Origin: Pempheris klunzingeri
Taxonomy: Eukaryota > Chordata > Actinopteri > Acropomatiformes > Pempheridae
NCBI RefSeq assembly: GCF_042242105.1
Contig: NC_092029.1
Coordinates: 15,486,885 to 15,550,884 of the forward strand
DNA: 64,000 bases
Direction: 5' to 3'
Shown: positions 12,038 through 25,406 of the stretch, one piece after another
Layout of the letters: each line of letters begins with the position of its first letter
Numbering within the stretch: position 1 is the stretch's first letter
Translations under genes and position numbers: made by a program
The notes under the pieces: model-generated
Told to the model about the DNA's origin: nothing
Seen by the model: only the letters and a program-made list of their open reading frames with translations
Database searches by the model: none

Positions 12038-15000
12038 ATGATGCTTCCACAGCTGGTTCTGATCACGGTCCTGGGCCTCACGAGGGCAACAGCTTTCCAC
12101 GGTTTGCTTAATTTAATGCTCATGTTGTTTATGCAGGAGTTTTTCTTTTCTTTTTAATCTGATTCAATTATTTTCATGAATAAAAGTTATATTATTTATA
12201 ATAGTTATTTATTAGTTCTTTTGAAAAAAATGACAACAAAAAGGTATGGATAAAAAAATGTGCATGGCTCTTCAGTTGTTAAAACTGATATTTGATCCAC
12301 TATATTATATACTTATGCTGTTCATAACATGTTGTCATCTATTCTTGATTTCAGTAACTGGACTGCCTTGCTCTCAGATGTACCCCTCTCAGCCACCCCC
12401 TAGAAATGGTAAGTCAGAGACTGTTATACGTTTATAACAGCCCGACTTACACGAACGGCTTGAGGTTCAACTGGTTTAAATGGCTATTCTCTTCTCTCAA
12501 GTTAACAGTGTTAAGCCCTCGGATGTGGCTGTGCTTTCCTCCATTGGACTTCACACACACAGGTGAGCGCAGGTTGCTTCAACCATGAGGTCATGTTTGC
12601 AGTGCAAAGCCTAAAATTCAGCAGCGTAGAGACGTAATCACACTGTGGTCTTTTATTTTCTGACCCGCAGCACTGAGCTGTCCACAGTGTTGTCAAGACT
12701 TACTGGTAAGATTTATTTAGTTGTTTGTAGTGTTTACTAATTCACTCATACATAATTAATCGAAAAGTTAATTACTGCCGATAATCACTGCCTACAGTCT
12801 AAATGCACGGTGCAATTCATCTAAAGAGGTCGATATGAGCTTCTATTACACTACTGTGCGTTATCTTAACTACACTGATATCTTCACTGACCTGATATTT
12901 TCAAACAGTGAACCCTAATACACCCGGCCGGTGCACAGACTAAAAAAGTACTTCAGAGATAAAGCAGGAGATAAAGCAGGAAGGCCACAGCTGCCGATCA
13001 AAGTGTGTTTTAACATTTATTTTCTTCTGATTAGAAGATCCAGGATTAGCACCCACTTTGAAACACTGCAATGTTTTCAGTAATAATTAGTTTGATCAGA
13101 ATGGAGACATTTACTGTATTTCATTGCGAAATTAGTTGAATTCATAGACTCACCGTGAAGCCTTATGATGAATTATTTCAGCCTGTATGTAAGGGACAAG
13201 TATTCTGAATTATTATGAAGCTCACAAACGACACTATTTTCATGGTCAAATCCAACTTGTGTGTGATCAAGCAACACAGTGTGTTATAATGAGCTGATTA
13301 TTCACGATAATCTATTATTATTATATTAGTATTTTATTTTTTACTTAAAAATGATTGTTGCCTATTGATTCTCTGTGATTTCACTATTATTCAAGTAATC
13401 TATCTCCTGTGGTTACACCTACAAGTCGCAGGGGAAAAGAAGCTCTATGTCTCTGTGTTAAACTTGTGCTGGTATCCCTCTGTCAGAGCTGATGACCCTG
13501 TTCAGTCCCACACTGATCAGTCCTGTCTCTGCTGAAACGAGCTTGCACGCCCCTCAGTTTGTCCAGCACAGGTACAGACAGCACTTTCTGGCACATTAGA
13601 AACACGCTAGCAATAACTCCGGCTGCTTCCACTGATTGCTGATGTTATTTTCCCCTTGTTGCATTTGCTTTGTAGCACAGTGGTGGAGCAGGCAAAGGAA
13701 GTGTCCCTCTACCTCCAAAACAATCAGGTAGCTGCTCCAGTGTCTCACATCTTAAAGGATTATTTATCATTTCAGAATTCCACAATGAGACCAGGACATG
13801 TAACTTGTTTGAGAGTGAGGGGAAGAATAACTGAAAGAATAAATAAAACGTACCTCTTATGCTCTCTGAGTGGAATAAAACTCTCTGAGTGCACCTTTCC
13901 TCCTATAGGTCATTGATGTGGACAGAGATTGGAAGCTGCTCCTTCTCTTTGTTCAGGTGGATCAGCTCTGTGCTTGTGAGCAGCAGCAGGTAAACGGCAA
14001 ATCACCTTCATAATGATGACATCATTGTTAAGGAAACATTAAAGCCTAGAAACAGAATCCCTTGTTCCTCTGTGTCTTTAAACGTTGTTGCTCCAATGTA
14101 ATAAAGTTAACTTTATTACTATCAGCATCTTCAAACTTTCTTTGATACAAGCTGGTGAAGTGCATCTGTCTTTGATATCTTCAGTATGTTGTCTCTAATG
14201 ACCAACATCTTCTAGGAGCGGAAACAACTGTGCAAAGGCAGTGAAATGATTAATGGAAAAAATTTGTCCTTATAACTGATATATATGTGTGCAGTTTATT
14301 ACCTATCAGTGAACTGTTAAAGATAATCACAGGTGTTGAGACAGAGCTGTCGCTGTGAGCACCTGTAGTACCTCACAACAACAACTAAGAAAACAGTGGC
14401 ATTTGAGAGATGAGAAAAATGTTGTTTTAGTCTGAGGCTCCAGTGTTTGTGTGCAGGTTCAGTCTGTTATCAGATCAGTGGTTGAAGAGGTGGATGCTGC
14501 TCTGCAGTTGCTGCAGTCTCAGGTATATTTTAGATTATTTACTGTTTTTTTCATTCAGCCACTATGTTACTGTATTGCCAGTATTTGCACATTTTCCATT
14601 TTGCATCACTTCACTGCGTTGCAGCTGAAGCGGACCATTGTCAGTGTTGCATTGTGGGATGGAGAGCGTGACAGTTTCCATAATAAGTGAGTTGATATGT
14701 AATAAGTCACTAAAAAATGCGTGCTTCATATCAAGACCTTTTTCCCACACAGTAAAACACATATTAAGTTTGATAAGTAAATCTGCTTTACTGACAGGAT
14801 GTGCCGATGCGTGGAAACAAACAGCGAGGGAGAGGTCAGACTTCAGAGGGCCATGCTGAGTCACGCTCTGCAGGTTTGTCCATTATTTACACCAAAATAT
14901 CTGTTAGATATTTGGATGCTTTAGCTGCTGTGAAAATTTCTTCTCAATTGTTTTCCACCGCTCAGGAGTCATTGAATGAGCTAATGGTGAAGAAGCACTG

Positions 15001-18000
15001 GTACAGTGACAGAGAGGACTTCACTGTCATTGTGCAGGACTCACCGCTCATCACAGGCCTTTCATCTGTTGCTGTGAGTCACAGGCTGAGACTATACACT
15101 ACACCGTGTTCCTGGTCCTGGTTACACAGTTTGCCTCATTAGTCCCTTGGCCTCTTTTATTTATGTTTATTAGGAGACAGATCTCAAATACCAAATATTT
15201 TGAAACGCTTATAGCCAGACTGATCACTTCTTGAATAGGCCTTTTTCACAGCCATGTATTGACTTGACACTGCAGGAAGAACCCACGTGTTAACGATGAT
15301 GATATCGATGGATCTGTTCTATTCAAGTGTCACCATAAGCCATCGCAGTGTGACAATGATTTAACATTTACAATATCAGAACCATGAAACTGAAGAGGCC
15401 AAATGGAATTCAGCCACCATACATTTTTATCATTTACGGCAAAGACACTACAGGTGAACATGGTCAAAATATTAACTAATAGATATCACCCTGAAATTTC
15501 CCCTGTTAACTACTTACATTAGAACAATTATTGTTTTGGATTACAAGTTTTATGAAATGTGATGTTTAAATATGCAAATGAGGCATTGTCTGATTGAATA
15601 TGTGCTAATTTACATACATGACGGAAATCTGAACATTGGATAAATTCTCCTTCTAAAATTCTAAAATCACTAAAATATAATGTTAGAAAGATAGCATCTA
15701 AAACGTCCATGCTTAACACATCAAAAGGTAGTTTTGAAGGTAAGATCTCCTCATGGTACCTATCTGGACAATTTTTGGATATAAAAATCAGCCCAGTACC
15801 TGTTCAGATTTACATGTTATTTCTCTTAAAATGTTAAGACCTCTATTAGCAGACCAGGTTTTCTTTTCACTCCATTTCATTGTTGACTGCGTTTCTTGCT
15901 CTGAACTGTACTTTGTTGTTGATGTCCTTATTTTAACAGAGCGGGAAGCCTCTCTCTGAGTCACAAGCGTCGCAGCAAACTGATAAACTGATGGTGCAGA
16001 TGTGGACAAACCTGGTGAGACCTAAAGCAACCTCAGCAAGTCCTTTCTCTCATACAGACAGACACACAGACACACAGACACACAGAGTCTTTGTTCTGTG
16101 TTGAAAACATGGATACAACGACTTTTTTGTCTTTCAGCTGCAGCCCACAAGTGGCCAACATGGCACAGAAGACAATGGAGAGATCATCACATTTCCATGT
16201 CCAACTGAGGTGAGTAACTGTGCTAAAAACTCACACACACGCAGTTAAAACAGGATTTAAAGTGTGCCATTAGACGAACTGTACTTGAAAATAGGTTTCA
16301 GTGCATCGTACTAATATTCTACCCTTCTTCTTTCCCAAACCACCTCTGTTTTCTTATTCCTTCTCCTCTCCCCGGCTGCCTGCCTCCCTCTCCAAGGACC
16401 GACCCTTCCTGAGGACGGAGGGAAACTCTCCTTCGGATCACCACGGCGATGCCTCTCCCCTCCTTCACCCAGTGAGTAATGTCTGGTGTTGAGCCAAATG
16501 GAGGTAGTGGAAGTGTTGTGCGCCTCCTATTTGGTTCTGACAGTGTATGTGTTCTGTGTGTCCGGTCAGTTTACAGGCACAGAGATGCCCTGCGAGGACC
16601 TCAACCCCTCACCCTCCACACCCACCTCAGGTAAGATGGCATTTCCCAGTTACTTTTAGTTGACAGAAAAGGCCAGATTCTGCTTTTATAATGACATGTA
16701 CTATAGGTTTTATATATTACTGTAAAGTATCTCTCAAAGTCGTGTGCCATCTAATAAATCAACTTTAGAGTCTTTACCCTTATCCTGACCACTCTGAGAT
16801 GTCTTCTGTATTTTTTCAGTCCATGAACTCAGGCCTGCGGACATCAAAGTGGTGGCTGCTGTGGGAGACTCTCTGACAGTGAGTCGTTTATTCCTGACTT
16901 CATTCCCTGAAGTAGACAGAAAAACAAAGACAGATAGGTCATATAATCTAATATATCAAATCACAAAATAAAAATATAGAATACATCCTGCAAGTTGGAC
17001 CATAATCTTTAAGTCTAATATATAAATATATGCTGTACAGTGACAGTGACCTGAAGAATACTGTGCATTAGTAGCTTATATTAATTGATAATATCATTGT
17101 ATGTACAGTAAGGTGAAGGATTGTTTTTGGATATTAACTGTACATTGGATATATTTATACAAAACGTCTGAAAAGAACAGCAGATAGTATTGCAAAGATA
17201 CAACAGACGGATCTTTAATATAATAGATGATATGTATGAATGGTCCTAAACATTAAAATTTATTTCTGAACACAATCAGATGCTGCCAGAGGAAATTTAA
17301 ATGTTCAATTACTGCAATTTGTTAGATTTATCAAGACAAGGCTTTATTCCATAGACTGAAAAGCTGATCAGTGGATTAATCAATAATGGAGACAATTACA
17401 TATCAGTTGATTTAAGCGTTCACCTTCACTGTCAACAGTCCAAAGATCTTAGGGCCTTGGTAAATGGACTTATATCAGAGAATTAGATTAGAGAATGGAA
17501 AGATGGCAAAGTACTGTGAATGGTGTGACAGTAAACTGCTGTTTATTTGGGGGAAGGTCATACAAATATTAAGAATTTTTTCATTGCGTAACTGAAACAC
17601 TGTGCTCTTCTGACGGTCAGGCAGGGAACGGCGTTGCCTCCAGCCCTCACAACATCCTGGACGTCCTGCGTCAGTACAGAGGTTTATCCTGGAGGTAGGT
17701 CAAGACTGTTCAGTAGAACTACCGCACGACAGCAACAACAACACTGTTGTTATACAGATAATAAAAGTTATCATTTTATTATGTGTTTTTTGCAGTATTG
17801 GTGGAGATGAAAACCTCACAAGTGTCACCACGCTGCCCAGTGAGTCTTCCTGATTATGTTTATACAGTTCAAACAACATGTTGAAGTCAGATTTTGCTGC
17901 TCTTAGAAATGTTTGCCACTGTTTACACTGAAATCTTTTATTTCACTTTTTTCCTCTATTATAATAGACATATTAAAACATTTTAACCCCAATCTGACGG

Positions 18001-21000
18001 GCTACTCTGTTGGTATGGGCAAGCAGCACACTCCTCAGGCTTTCCTCAACCAGGCTGTAGCTGGAGCCAAGAGCAAGTGAGTCTTACTAGAGGCATTTGT
18101 CAGCAGCCTCTCACCAGTTTATACCCGCACATAAACAGTAAGAATTATACTGATTTAAACTTAGAATGCATCACAGCTGTTAGCAGTCCGACATGAATCC
18201 ATTTAATGTATAAGTTATAGTCAGTTGAGTAGTTTATAATTTTAGATTGCATGATGTCAAAGGGAAAACACATATTCCTTATACTGTTAAATGCAGCTCA
18301 GTGAAAAACAATGATCAACAAGAATTTGGATGACTTTATCTTAAAGTTGATGTGACTAACTGTCTGTACTGTTTGTGTTTCAAGGGACTTGCTACCGCAG
18401 GTGGAAGCCCTGGTGGCGAGGATGAAGAATGACTCTGTGAGTGTATAAATTAATATTTATCCTTCACTTATTATAAGATCCCTTCACACTTGCATAGTTA
18501 GATCTGCTCTGGACAGTTAACAATAGTGGAGACATTTCAGCTTTTTATATGTCTTACACATCCCTTTTAGCACCACTACACATTATTCACATTATTCCCA
18601 CATATTTTTATTTCTTGTACAGAGAATCAATTTTGAATCAGATTGGAAGGTGATCTCCATTTTTATTGGTGGGAATGACATCTGTGACCACTGCTACAAC
18701 TCTGTAAGTACTGATGTGGAGTTATAATTCATCTCTCAGACGGCCCAAACTTTAAAGACACAACCTGAGACTGATTCCATTTCCTTTCCAGCTGCTCTAT
18801 TCTGTAGATAATTTTGTTCGTAATGTTCGTGGCAGCCTGGATTACCTACACAAAGAGGTAAAATCAACAGCTTAAGACGCGCTGCTACATTCTCAGATAA
18901 ATGTTGGTCCACTCGATTGTTAGCATTAACACGGCTCGTCTCTGTCAGGTGCCTCGGGCTCTGGTGAACTTAATAGAGCCTCTCCATATCACCCCACTGA
19001 GAGAAATGCACATGGACACTTCACTTAAATGTCCAACTTGGCTGGTAAAGTGAGTATCCCATTTCTCTCTGCCTGCTAACACTCTCATTGAGATATTGAA
19101 CTTTTCAAAAAGTTAACAGTCTAGTGAAGTGGGTCTGATTCCAGCTCATAGACTGCCATCATGACTCCATCTTCCCCAAAATATAATTGAATAAATAATC
19201 GTAAATAGTGATATCACACCTTGTTGTCTCTCTTTTGCCAGTATTCTGTGTCCTTGTGTTATATTGCCTAAGACCAACTCTAAAGCTCTTCAAATGGTGG
19301 AGGACATCAATCAAGGCTATCAGGTAAGAAAAACCACAGTGTGGTCATTAAAGTTCCAGTTGATCCTCAGGCAAAGACACCTTCTCTTTCTCTCTTTAAG
19401 CGCTCACTGCATGATATTGTGGAGTCGGGCCAATATGATACTCGTTCAGACTTCACTGTGGTCATCCAGCCTTTCTTCAGAAATGTCATCGTCCCCAAAC
19501 TGCCGGTCAGTACCAAAGCTCTGTCTCTCACATGTGGACTACACAGATGTCATTGGGAGTTTGGACCGTCAGAGATGAGATTTAGAGGTGCTGGTAGGCA
19601 GGTTTTGTTGCCTTTGAACAGAGCCAGGCAAGAATGCGATTCCTAAAAATTTGGAACTATTACTTTTTTTTCCACCATTGTAGCCATGTAGTTACAGACT
19701 TGCATATAAGCTATTATGAGATTTTAGGACACACGCTTCAAAAGTTGTGCTGTGGTTCCCATTCAGTCGTCCAGGCTCAGATAAACTACAATTTTCCTTC
19801 TCCCCTTTTTAGCAAATGTCTTTTAGTAGTTAACTTCTCTTGTAGCGTGCACCATTGGCATTTACCTTTTCCACAGGATGGCCGTCCTGATCGCTCCTTC
19901 TTCAGCGCTGACTGCTTCCACCTCAGCCAGAAGGCCCAGACGCTGATGGCTCGCTCCCTCTGGAATAACATGGTAACTATCACAGACACGAAGAAGCTTT
20001 TACAGGAAAAGTTCTGAATGAGACTGAGCAATCACTCTGGCTTTTGTTTTCCCAGCTGGAACCTTTGGGGAATAAGACTGTCAGGCAAGATTTTACTGCA
20101 GACACTGACCTGAAATGTCCAACCAAGGTAGGAGACTGTGGGTGTAGAAAGTCAGTTCTATAAATTCTGGTAAATTAGGTTTTTGTTAATCCAATATCAT
20201 TTTCTATATTTTGAAGCGGCAAAGCCACTGACTGCGATTATGTTATGTAAATGACTTTCCTTTGCCTACAGACTTCACCATTCATCCGGACCTATAACAA
20301 CAGCAATTACAAATATGCTGGTCCTTCTCCGACGCCTGGACCTATCACAGTAAGTGAAGATAACATTTAACAACAGATCAAATAGTGTCGAAACTATTAG
20401 TTGATTAATTGATAAGACAATAAATCATCAACTAATTTGATCTGATTTCAGCTTTTTAGGTGTGAAATTAAACATCTTTGGGTTTAGGAGTTTTGCTTGT
20501 ACAAAATAAGCATTATAAATACATCACCTCTGGGCTTTGGGATCTTATTAAGGCAATTTTCCTCCATTTTGTGCCATTAAATAGACACAGTCAATTATTT
20601 TTAAGAGACATGACAATATTGATGCATCTTCAAAGGTGAACATAAAGGCGAATAATGATGATGTATGTGAAGACTGACATAAAACATGAACAATCAACAT
20701 TTCAGGATTAAATCATTTTACACATTTTGTTTCTTTCCCCCAGAACTGGGGAAGTGACTTTTCCTGTGTGGACCTTGCTCCATCTGACACTGTGCCAACT
20801 TCAGGTGAGACAGACACTCATCTCTGATTTATCAGCAGACAGTCGATATGAGATTTGATGTCCTGTTTTATCTGTAGTTAACTGAAGCGGAAGCACATAC
20901 ACCGCCATATGCCAATACAGCTGAGAATACAATACATTGAGAATATAAGGGATGAAGTATACCTCTTATAGGGATGATGCTTATTGTTTATCTTGATGCC

Positions 21001-21189
21001 AGTTGATTGAATCTCTTTTTCTATGTCTAGTCCACAAGCTGAGACCGGCGGACATCAAGGTGGTTGCAGCACTGGGAGACTCTTCGACGGTTAGTGTCGC
21101 AACACAGTGAAATCCAGTTCATCATCAGGACACAGATTAGGAAATCACACATCTTTTTCTGAACGTATGCAGCAATAGACAATGACAAC

Positions 21190-21230
<41 letters not shown>

Positions 21231-24200
21231 AAGGGAAACATTCAACATTTGGCAGCAACCGTGAACCTGTTGGCATCAGCTATTTGAACTATGAACTCTT
21301 TAATCAATTTGTTATCAGCGAGATAACTTGTACCACTGGTGATCACCTCTTTTATGCTCTGGTGTTAAGTCTTTGATGTAATACTTACCTTTGTCAGCAT
21401 CTCACTGTCATCTGCAGCATTCTCACTTCATTTGTCTGTGTACTCACGGCTGGTTTTGTTCTCTCTTCACAGGTCGGCACTGGTGCCAAAGCAAAGAACC
21501 TGTTTGACCTAAATAAAGAGTATAAAGGAGTGTCATGGAGGTACAGCATGCCTCCTGTGTTGCAATGATAGTGAGGTTTACATTACATTCACGTTTTACA
21601 AACCATGCTGATGTTTGTTGGCTTTTTCTTGCAGTATTGGAGGGGATAACAATCTGAAGACTGTCACAACAATACCAAGTGAGTTTATCCCACAAAAAAA
21701 TAGTCTATGTTAGTACATCAAATCAACAGTCTCCTGCTGGCTGTATGTGTTTGTAATCTGCATAGAAGCAGTGCTTTTTAATACTGGAAATCTATCAGGC
21801 ATTTTGAAGTGGGGTAATTTCTACACGATGGGCCTCCTGCAATATCCACTTTAGAGAGCCACACCATTCTTAAGTGGCACTAATGTGAGCACTGACACTG
21901 CTAAATGTCTTCTGTTTTTTGGCTGCTGATTTGTGACATCAGGACTTGTTTCCACTCTTTGTTGACGTTTTTATAAATGACACTTGCCTGCAACCCACTC
22001 ATGTTCACATAGAATTAATGAGGTTTATCTGAGCGATCATTTATGACAAATTTTTCCAGTGTTCCACACTCGAACAAGCAGGGGGTTAAGATAAGTAATA
22101 CCAAAATGCTCTTGCTTGACCGCAGGCTTTACTGGTCATTGGTTCAAGAGGTGTAATGTAGTGGAGGGGAAATTCTTTTACCCAGCTGCTCAAGCATCAG
22201 AAACCAGCTGTGCGCTACCTCTCAGCTGGTACTGGATGCCTTTTCCTCTGTCTCTTCTCAGACATCTTGAAGAAGTTCAACCCCTCTATAAAAGGCTTCT
22301 CCAGGGGCCAGAGCTCATTCCAGAAGGGCTTCAACATGGCTGTAGCTGGTGCTAAGACCTCGTATGTGCATTTTCTTTTGGGTCCACTACCTGAGTGAAA
22401 CTTTTGAACAACCCATTGTCATCTGTCTAACGGCCACTGCTTGTATTGTTCTGTTACAGAGAGATCCCAGTACAAGTCCAAGCTCTCATCAAGGCCATGA
22501 GAGAACATAAGGTAAGACTTCCCCAACACTTAGTAATGGCTCTAATAGTCTCTCTCTTTTCCATGCTTATGCTCTATACTCCTTCTACATAGGAGGTGAA
22601 TTTTGAAAAGGACTGGAAACTTGCCACAATATTCGTGGGAGTAAATGATCTTTGCAATTACTGCATAGACCAAGTGAGTGTTCCTTAAAATTCATGTCTG
22701 TATGTACATGAATGTGTATTTCTGTATGTTATGGAGGTGCAATAAAAAACATGCTTTACATATCTCTGCAGAATAATCTGTCGCCCAAGAACTATAGCCA
22801 CAATCTTATGCTCAGTTTGGACATGCTTTACAAAGAGGTGAGATATTAAAAGCTTTAAATTATTGTCATCTCCTGTCCTCGTGAGTACAAGTGGGTCATA
22901 AATTTTCTGCCTCCCCCCTCCTCCTCTCTCTCCCTCCCTCCCTCTCTCTCTCTCTGTCTTTAGGTACCAAGGCTGTTGGTTAATGTCGTGGAGCTCTTGC
23001 AGATAGATCCGTTGAAAAGAGTTAGGAGAAACACGATTGGCTGTTCCCTCTTGCAGAGGTTAGTTTTGCTGTTTCCAGCCTGTTCCTCTGTCTCTTTCAT
23101 CACCTTAACATACATATAGAACATTAGACTTTTAGGCACCTGCACCATTTTCATATTGAGAATCACATGACTATGTGTAACATAAAAGCTATAGTGTTGA
23201 ACCTGCAGGGAATTATCACCAGACTCTGCAGTTCCCCTGAGCTCTACAGACCATTTTATCGTCGTTGTTTTAGTTTTTCAACTAAACTCACTCTCAGTGT
23301 TCTTTTAAGCCGCAGCAGGCAGACGTTTTTAGTGAAAAAGAAATGCACTGTACACCACCTGAGCAGGTGAACATAGTGGAGCATTTTGCAGACAAAGATC
23401 CAAAGATCCAAAGATCCAAAGATCAGGAGTTGGTTGAGACCAAAGCAGAGGCAAAATTAGAGTAAATGTGGGATTTACATTTGTCGGTGGACAGAAGCAG
23501 GATTACAAAGGAATGATAATTACATGTGTACATAACCAGCTGCTAGCCAACAGGTTTACAAAATCAACTAAAAGGTGATACGTCAGTACTGTTTAAAGCT
23601 AAAGTTTACACTGCCCCCAAGTGGCCAAAAAAAGTAAATGTAGGTTTAGGCCTGTAGGAATTAAGATTGTTCATTCAAGAGGTGCAGATTCTCCATAAAG
23701 ATTAAAATCTAGTCAAGACGAAGGTTATTTATGAAGCACTTTCTCTTCATCTTAAGCAGATGCGCGATTTAAAAGACAAGTATTTCAAATTGAAAAAAGT
23801 TTATAAACTGCAACAGATTATATTATTGAGCCATATTTCTGTAGAGCTCTCAGTATCTTCATATCTTAGATGTATCATTATATTGCATAAAAAATCTAAA
23901 GGCATCTATTTTCACTTCACCAGCCAAGGATTTTATTTAAAATGCAAGCATTTTGGCATGGGAAAGCACTGATTCTTTAATTAGCTACTTCCTCATCTTT
24001 GCAAAAGGAGAATAAATCTGTTTTTAATAGGACCAGATGTCCCTGTGTTATCAACCCAGCTGAAAACTCCCCAGAGCTTGAAGAGATAAAACGAATCAAT
24101 CATGAGTATCAGGTAAAAACACAGAACTCTCCTGAACATTTTAATATTTTCCAAAAATCGGGTTCACTTTGTCATTCCTCTGTTTTTCTTTTTTTTGTCA

Positions 24201-25406
24201 AGGCTGAGATCGAACACCTTATTTCTGGAGATCGCTATGATGGAAAAGAAGACTTTGCTGTTGTCCTTCAACCCTTTTTACACAATTCCTTCATCCCTTA
24301 TATTGGAGTAAGTTACAGAGACATACAAATGCATCTAAAGAGACATTCACACACATAATGAAATGTCACCATGCTGAAAATGTTATCTTTTCACCAGGCG
24401 GGTGAGGCTGACCCGAGTTTCTTCTCTTTGGACTGTTTCCACATCAGTGAGCGAACGCATGCTGAGATGGCCATTGGCCTGTGGAATAACATGGTGAGCA
24501 TGGAGCAGTAATGGACCACACTGCAGCACAATAACACTGTGTTTTCAAGTGGTTTTTTGTGTTATGGTATTTCTCTGTCTAACTCTGCCTCTGTCTAACA
24601 GTTGCAGCCTGTAGGCAGAAAACAGGCCTACAACAACTTCACATATGACCGCTCCAAGATTCACTGCCCCTCCGAGGTATGTGGAATATGTGCTCACAGC
24701 TCATTTTAATATTGGTCACCAAACTAATTCTATTTGTTCAGCAGTTACAGTTAAATGTAACTAATTGTCACCAAACGTGTTACATACAAAATAAATGACA
24801 TGACAAAATAATTATATGACAAAATACAGACATAAACTGTATCAAATAAACTTGATAAAATAATTCAATGAGTTTTTAAAATTGAGCTCAAATATTATGA
24901 AATATGTAATATGACAGTTATGGTAATAGGTTATTTCAAGTTTTAGTGTATCCTGTGTCATGCTTCAATTTATACAGCCCTTTTTAGCTTTTTTCTGTAT
25001 TCAAATTCAAATATTTCATGTCTTATTTGTTTGATATTGAGCAGCTGATCTGTAGTATATTTGGCTGCATTCTCTGAAATATTCTTTCACATTTTTTTTT
25101 AAGTTTCTTAAATTTGTGCTCTGAACTATTTTATGTGTCCTTTAGGCCAATCCCTTTATCTTCACCAAGATCAACAGCCTGCCAAGTCCACCAGTGATGA
25201 CCACCACCACCACCACCATGACGTACACCAGCAGCTCCATCCCTGTGCAGAAGTGTTCCTCCTCCATGCCTGTGTGGGTGCCAGTGATTGTGGGAATCGT
25301 CAGTTTAATGGGTGGCATTACTATTGCCTGGTTTATTCTCTCCTGCAGTCAGCGTCAGAAAAACAAGGATGGGAGAGCAGTAGAAATGAAAGGAACTGTT
25401 TTCTAA
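12038..25406 (+). CDS. plb1: phospholipase B1, membrane-associated (three-repeat form)
   Basis: PLB1 is a membrane-anchored GDSL-family hydrolase of the intestinal brush border and epididymis with phospholipase A2, lysophospholipase and retinyl ester hydrolase activity (mammalian knowledge). I trace 42 coding exons whose phases all join, giving 1096 residues. They comprise a signal peptide (1 to about 20, [15 protein letters not shown]), three SGNH-type repeats (exons listed separately), a Thr-rich stalk, one membrane helix (about 1053-1077, [19 protein letters not shown]) and a short cytoplasmic tail ending KGTVF. First exons are 12038-12101 and 12355-12408; the last is 25146-25406. Linker exons are 16397-16471, 16570-16630, 20272-20349 and 20744-20804. 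Human PLB1 is about 1458 residues with four repeats. The first-exon donor (CACG|GTTTGC) is weak, so the signal-peptide exon is the least certain part. ppp1cb follows in the same direction, as in human. Confidence 0.95.
12502..16209 (+). other. plb1: plb1 repeat 1, degenerate catalytic repeat
   Basis: Exons are 12502-12562, 12671-12705, 13487-13571, 13676-13727, 13909-13989, 14457-14522, 14625-14686, 14798-14873, 14966-15073, 15940-16014 and 16138-16209. It opens [18 protein letters not shown] where active repeats have [15 protein letters not shown], so the nucleophile serine block is lost. FIGGND is replaced by LFVQVDQLC, and the DCFH block carrying catalytic Asp and His is absent. Still recognisable are [24 protein letters not shown] and [13 protein letters not shown]. 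It is therefore predicted to be inactive, like the first repeat of mammalian PLB1. Confidence 0.88.
16820..20127 (+). other. plb1: plb1 repeat 2, complete catalytic repeat
   Basis: Exons are 16820-16878, 17621-17694, 17796-17839, 17968-18076, 18385-18436, 18623-18703, 18792-18857, 18949-19049, 19242-19323, 19401-19505, 19877-19972 and 20056-20127. It has GDSL with Ser360, [21 protein letters not shown], an oxyanion-type Asn473 in [26 protein letters not shown], and the Asp612/His615 pair in SADCFH. All parts of an SGNH triad are present, so this is probably the main active domain. The exon at 19401-19505 ends at an unusual GTCAGT donor. Confidence 0.92.
19576..19632. mobile_element. fold-back repeat family fragment in plb1 intron
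   Basis: TTTAGAGGTGCTGGTAGGC, then TTTTGTTGCCTTTGAACAGAGCCAGGC, matches an inner part of the fold-back element as I remember it; the AGAGCCAGGC word is also seen at 11224. It lies in the intron between 19505 and 19877. Confidence 0.5.
21195..21227. repeat. (GT)n microsatellite in plb1 intron
   Basis: About 16 GT units between the exons ending at 21089 and starting at 21473. Confidence 0.95.
23393..23424. repeat. 8-base tandem repeat (CAAAGATC)
   Basis: Four copies of CAAAGATC lie in the long plb1 intron 23059-24030. Confidence 0.9.
23611..23626 (-). promoter_or_regulatory. CTCF-like motif (reverse)
   Basis: The minus strand reads GGCCACTTGGGGGCAG, a near match to the CTCF core. It lies inside plb1 intron 23059-24030. 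Confidence 0.4.

Larger units (their letters stand above)
21031..24676 (+). other. plb1: plb1 repeat 3 with GDSS variant motif
   Basis: Exons are 21031-21089, 21473-21540, 21635-21678, 22262-22361, 22460-22511, 22593-22673, 22772-22837, 22964-23058, 24031-24112, 24203-24307, 24398-24493 and 24602-24676. The signature reads ALGDSST, so the serine nucleophile (Ser720) is kept but the usual Leu is Ser. It also has [29 protein letters not shown] (Asn828) and LDCFH (Asp965/His968). The GVND form and NILKKFNP resemble repeat 4 of human PLB1, so the fish protein probably lacks a counterpart of one middle repeat. Confidence 0.9.
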
